From an uncultured Bulleidia sp. (lineage in GTDB: Bacteria; Bacillota_I; Bacilli_A; Erysipelotrichales; Erysipelotrichaceae), in the NCBI GenBank assembly GCA_947087645.1, contig CAMUDN010000005.1:35731-99730 (forward strand): 64,000 nucleotides of DNA, written 5' to 3'. The notes below the pieces were generated by a model. That model did not search any database. It had not been told where the DNA came from and saw nothing but the letters and a program-made list of their open reading frames with translations. This document shows, piece after piece, positions 62,793 to 64,000 of the stretch; the first letter of the stretch is position 1; every line of letters starts with the position of its first letter. A program made the position numbers and the translations under genes.

Positions 62793-63296
62793 ATGTTTAA
62801 GAAAATAATTGCATCAGTACTAGCTACATTAATGTTTTTAATTGTTTTGCCAACTAAAGTTTTTGCGGAAGAAACAGCTTACAACGATAGTCAAATAGTT
62901 GAAATAAGAAATATTCCATCTATTGATCCTGCTGTCGAAAAATTAGAAATATCCAATTCAGAAGAATCTATTGTAGTAGAATTTAATGAAATAACTAATG
63001 AACTTAAAATTGATGGAACTACATACAAACCAACATGGTGGCCAGGAAATCCTAATCCTCAACCTGGAACAGAAGATTATTTATTTCAGCACTATTCTCC
63101 AAACTTTGGCTCTTCTGCTTCTAAGCCGATGGTAAATGCTTGCCTAGTAAGCATGGGGATTGATCTGGCTAAATCAGTTGTTAAAGCTTTCTTTAAAAAG
63201 GGACCTTGGAATCTCAAAAGATTCGTTATTTACTTTGGATTAGCACTAGCTGAATCATATGTAACTTGTTTAATAACTAAAGGAATTACACATTAA
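62793..63296 (+). CDS. small secreted protein of unknown function
   Basis: A 167-residue protein. ATG 62793 with AGGA six to seven bases upstream starts a clear signal peptide ending VFA (cleavage after about 25); the upstream frame is not needed. The mature protein has an acidic N-terminal half, a WWPGNPNPQPG hinge near 82-92, and a C-terminal 55 residues that are hydrophobic and basic with Cys117 and Cys159 (VNACLV and YVTCLI). A secreted precursor with a hydrophobic two-cysteine C-terminus next to a tiny membrane protein suggests a toxin or bacteriocin-like product, but I recognise no family. Confidence 0.65.
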   Translation: MFKKIIASVLATLMFLIVLPTKVFAEETAYNDSQIVEIRNIPSIDPAVEKLEISNSEESIVVEFNEITNELKIDGTTYKPTWWPGNPNPQPGTEDYLFQHYSPNFGSSASKPMVNACLVSMGIDLAKSVVKAFFKKGPWNLKRFVIYFGLALAESYVTCLITKGITH

Positions 63297-63494
63297 ATGA
63301 AAAACGAAAAAAAATCTCTACATGCTTTAGAATATTTAATGCATATTACATTTTTGCTTAATCTAATTACATTTATTATCGCTTTAAAATCTAAATTAAA
63401 TATTATTTTTAATTTACTTTCCTTATTGTTAATTGGAATTAGTGAAATATATTGTGCATATTCTCAGAAAAAATATGGTGAATCCAAAGATTAA
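63297..63494 (+). CDS. small two-helix membrane protein
   Basis: A 65-residue protein with a basic N-terminus and two predicted helices (about 13-30 and 34-52), ending in a charged tail. It starts directly after the stop of the secreted protein (TAAATG), with AAAGGA inside the upstream gene, so it is translationally coupled. Size and position resemble immunity proteins of bacteriocins; this is inference only. Confidence 0.6.
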   Translation: MKNEKKSLHALEYLMHITFLLNLITFIIALKSKLNIIFNLLSLLLIGISEIYCAYSQKKYGESKD

Positions 63495-63506
63495 ATAGGA
63501 ATTGTC

Positions 63507-63540
63507 TTGACACTTCCCACAACTAAAGTAGGGGGTTTTA
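63507..63540 (+). mobile_element. degenerate IS200/IS605-type end
   Basis: TTGACACTTCCCACAACTAAAGT followed by a G run resembles the right end of IS200/IS605 elements, where CCCACGACT...AGTCGTGGG forms a hairpin; here the palindrome is decayed. A GTGTCAA at 63612-63618 is an inverted match to TTGACAC (63507-63513). No tnpA or tnpB remains in the window, so this is a relic or a non-autonomous derivative. Confidence 0.4.
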
Positions 63541-63554
63541 CGAAACACTGGATA

Positions 63555-63590
63555 AAAAAGCATAAGAAAATATATTTCCTTATGCTTTTT
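63555..63590 (+). terminator. terminator after the plus-strand pair
   Basis: AAAAAGCATAAG pairs with CTTATGCTTTTT around an A/T-rich core that can also pair, with a plus-strand U run. It ends the two-gene unit. Confidence 0.7.
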
Positions 63591-63598
63591 CAATAATA

Positions 63599-63607
63599 TG
63601 CTATAAT
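63599..63607 (+). promoter_or_regulatory. outward extended -10 at the relic junction
   Basis: TGCTATAAT is a perfect extended -10. It points into the antisense strand of the truncated duplicate gene. It may be a remnant of the mobile element's own promoter. Confidence 0.4.
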
Positions 63608-63614
63608 AACGGTG

Positions 63615-64000
63615 TCAAAAGTAGAAGTTGGCAGTGAACCAACAGAAAAGAGAGAGGACGGCAATTCTTACACCATTCGCAAATTGTTCCCACTCACGCC
63701 AACCATCATTTACTTCTATTTCATGAGCTGGTTCAATGACAACTGTTTCGTCATATGCTTCACGAACTTTAACATATTCTTTTTCACCAGTTGGTACCAT
63801 TCCACATACATTCTTATTTGGATCATTTGTACTTGCTGGTTCATAATCATTATTGGTTGTTACATTATTATTTGTACTTACAGTTTGCACAGCTTTTGAA
63901 TTATTTTTATTATTTTTTGTTTTTGTTGTTTCTTGATTTGTTGACGTATTGTCTTTACTTGGATCAGTATTTTCTATCTTTTCAACACTAGGATCTATGA
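63615..64000 (-). pseudogene. 3'-truncated second copy of the 61732-62463 gene (continues past window)
   Basis: From 63666 to the window end the DNA matches 61906-62246 in the same orientation. The offset is exactly 1760 bases over the first 135 bases, with about 95 of them identical, then 1754 after a 6-base difference. The encoded protein keeps IDPSVEKIENTDPSKDN, the Asn linker and AYDETVVIEPAHE, then after NGVRI runs into unrelated residues and stops at 63615. The last 55 residues of the intact copy, including the terminal Cys, are lost. The break coincides with the IS-like relic. The 5' end is outside the window. Confidence 0.75.

Noticed and set aside
63612..63899. Plus-strand open frame starting GTG just after TGCTATAAT
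   Set aside because: Most of it is antisense to the duplicated surface gene and its codon use and residues (Tyr/Phe/Ile/Cys runs) look like a shadow. Only the first 18 codons are unique, possibly a fragment of an element gene.

Overview
This window is AT-rich (roughly 30% GC by eye) chromosomal DNA of a low-GC Gram-positive bacterium (Bacillota). The gene orders trmFO-xerC, comN-secDF-recJ-apt-rel and hisS-aspS-6S RNA, lipoprotein signals, Shine-Dalgarno sequences of the AGGAGG type, sortase-like C-termini and a SHIRT/G5/SpaA surface repertoire suggest an anaerobic host-associated Firmicute, perhaps an Erysipelotrichia relative. The taxon is an inference from content; no rRNA is present. Almost all genes read on the minus strand, so operons run from high to low coordinates.

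Layout. 1-1983: end of a HAD phosphatase gene and a polytopic membrane protein. 2141-8460: a sugar PTS operon (Ula-type IIA, IIB, IIC), a PRD/EIIB/EIIA-type activator and three sugar-acid or sugar-phosphate enzymes (DHDPS-family lyase, KDPG-aldolase family, KpsF-like SIS isomerase), with a candidate CcpA cre site upstream. 8813-10781: rpsB-tsf with a strong promoter and a structured leader. 10819-24548: housekeeping run ffh-rpsP-khpA-rimM-trmD-(GNAT)-(ComB-like, HAD)-rplS-lepB-rbgA-rnhB-dprA-topA-trmFO-xerC-lipoprotein. A promoter-bearing plus-strand gene and three other genes interrupt the usual trmD-rplS adjacency. 24675-35664: a surface locus with a tandem GH20 hexosaminidase resembling pneumococcal StrH, a five-gene system matching pneumococcal vex1-vex2-vex3-vncR-vncS in order and size but without pep27, and a G5/Ig-like surface protein.

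35755-44664: M23 peptidase, YbaK-type deacylase, divergent tcdA, a flavinylated fumarate/urocanate-reductase-like lipoprotein, yneF, a 6S RNA, then aspS and hisS under a T-box whose specifier region reads GACAC (Asp GAC overlapping His CAC). 44695-58000: rel, apt, recJ, murD, secDF, comN, mraY, a PASTA-containing class B PBP, ftsL, rsmH and mraZ. This fuses a division/cell-wall cluster to the secDF-recJ-apt-rel cluster, and mraZ carries a three-repeat autoregulatory operator. 58102-58792: rpmF and yceD.

58892-64000 is accessory. It holds a large NlpC/P60-like plus SpaA-repeat protein that lacks any cell-wall anchor and stops inside its last domain, a membrane-anchored secreted protein, and a second, 3'-truncated copy of that protein's gene. 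Between the two copies sits a plus-strand pair encoding a small secreted two-cysteine protein and a two-TM protein, preceded by a ten-codon minigene and followed by a terminator and what looks like a decayed IS200/IS605 end. This pair is the best candidate here for an undescribed small system (toxin/immunity-like), but its function is not established by the sequence.
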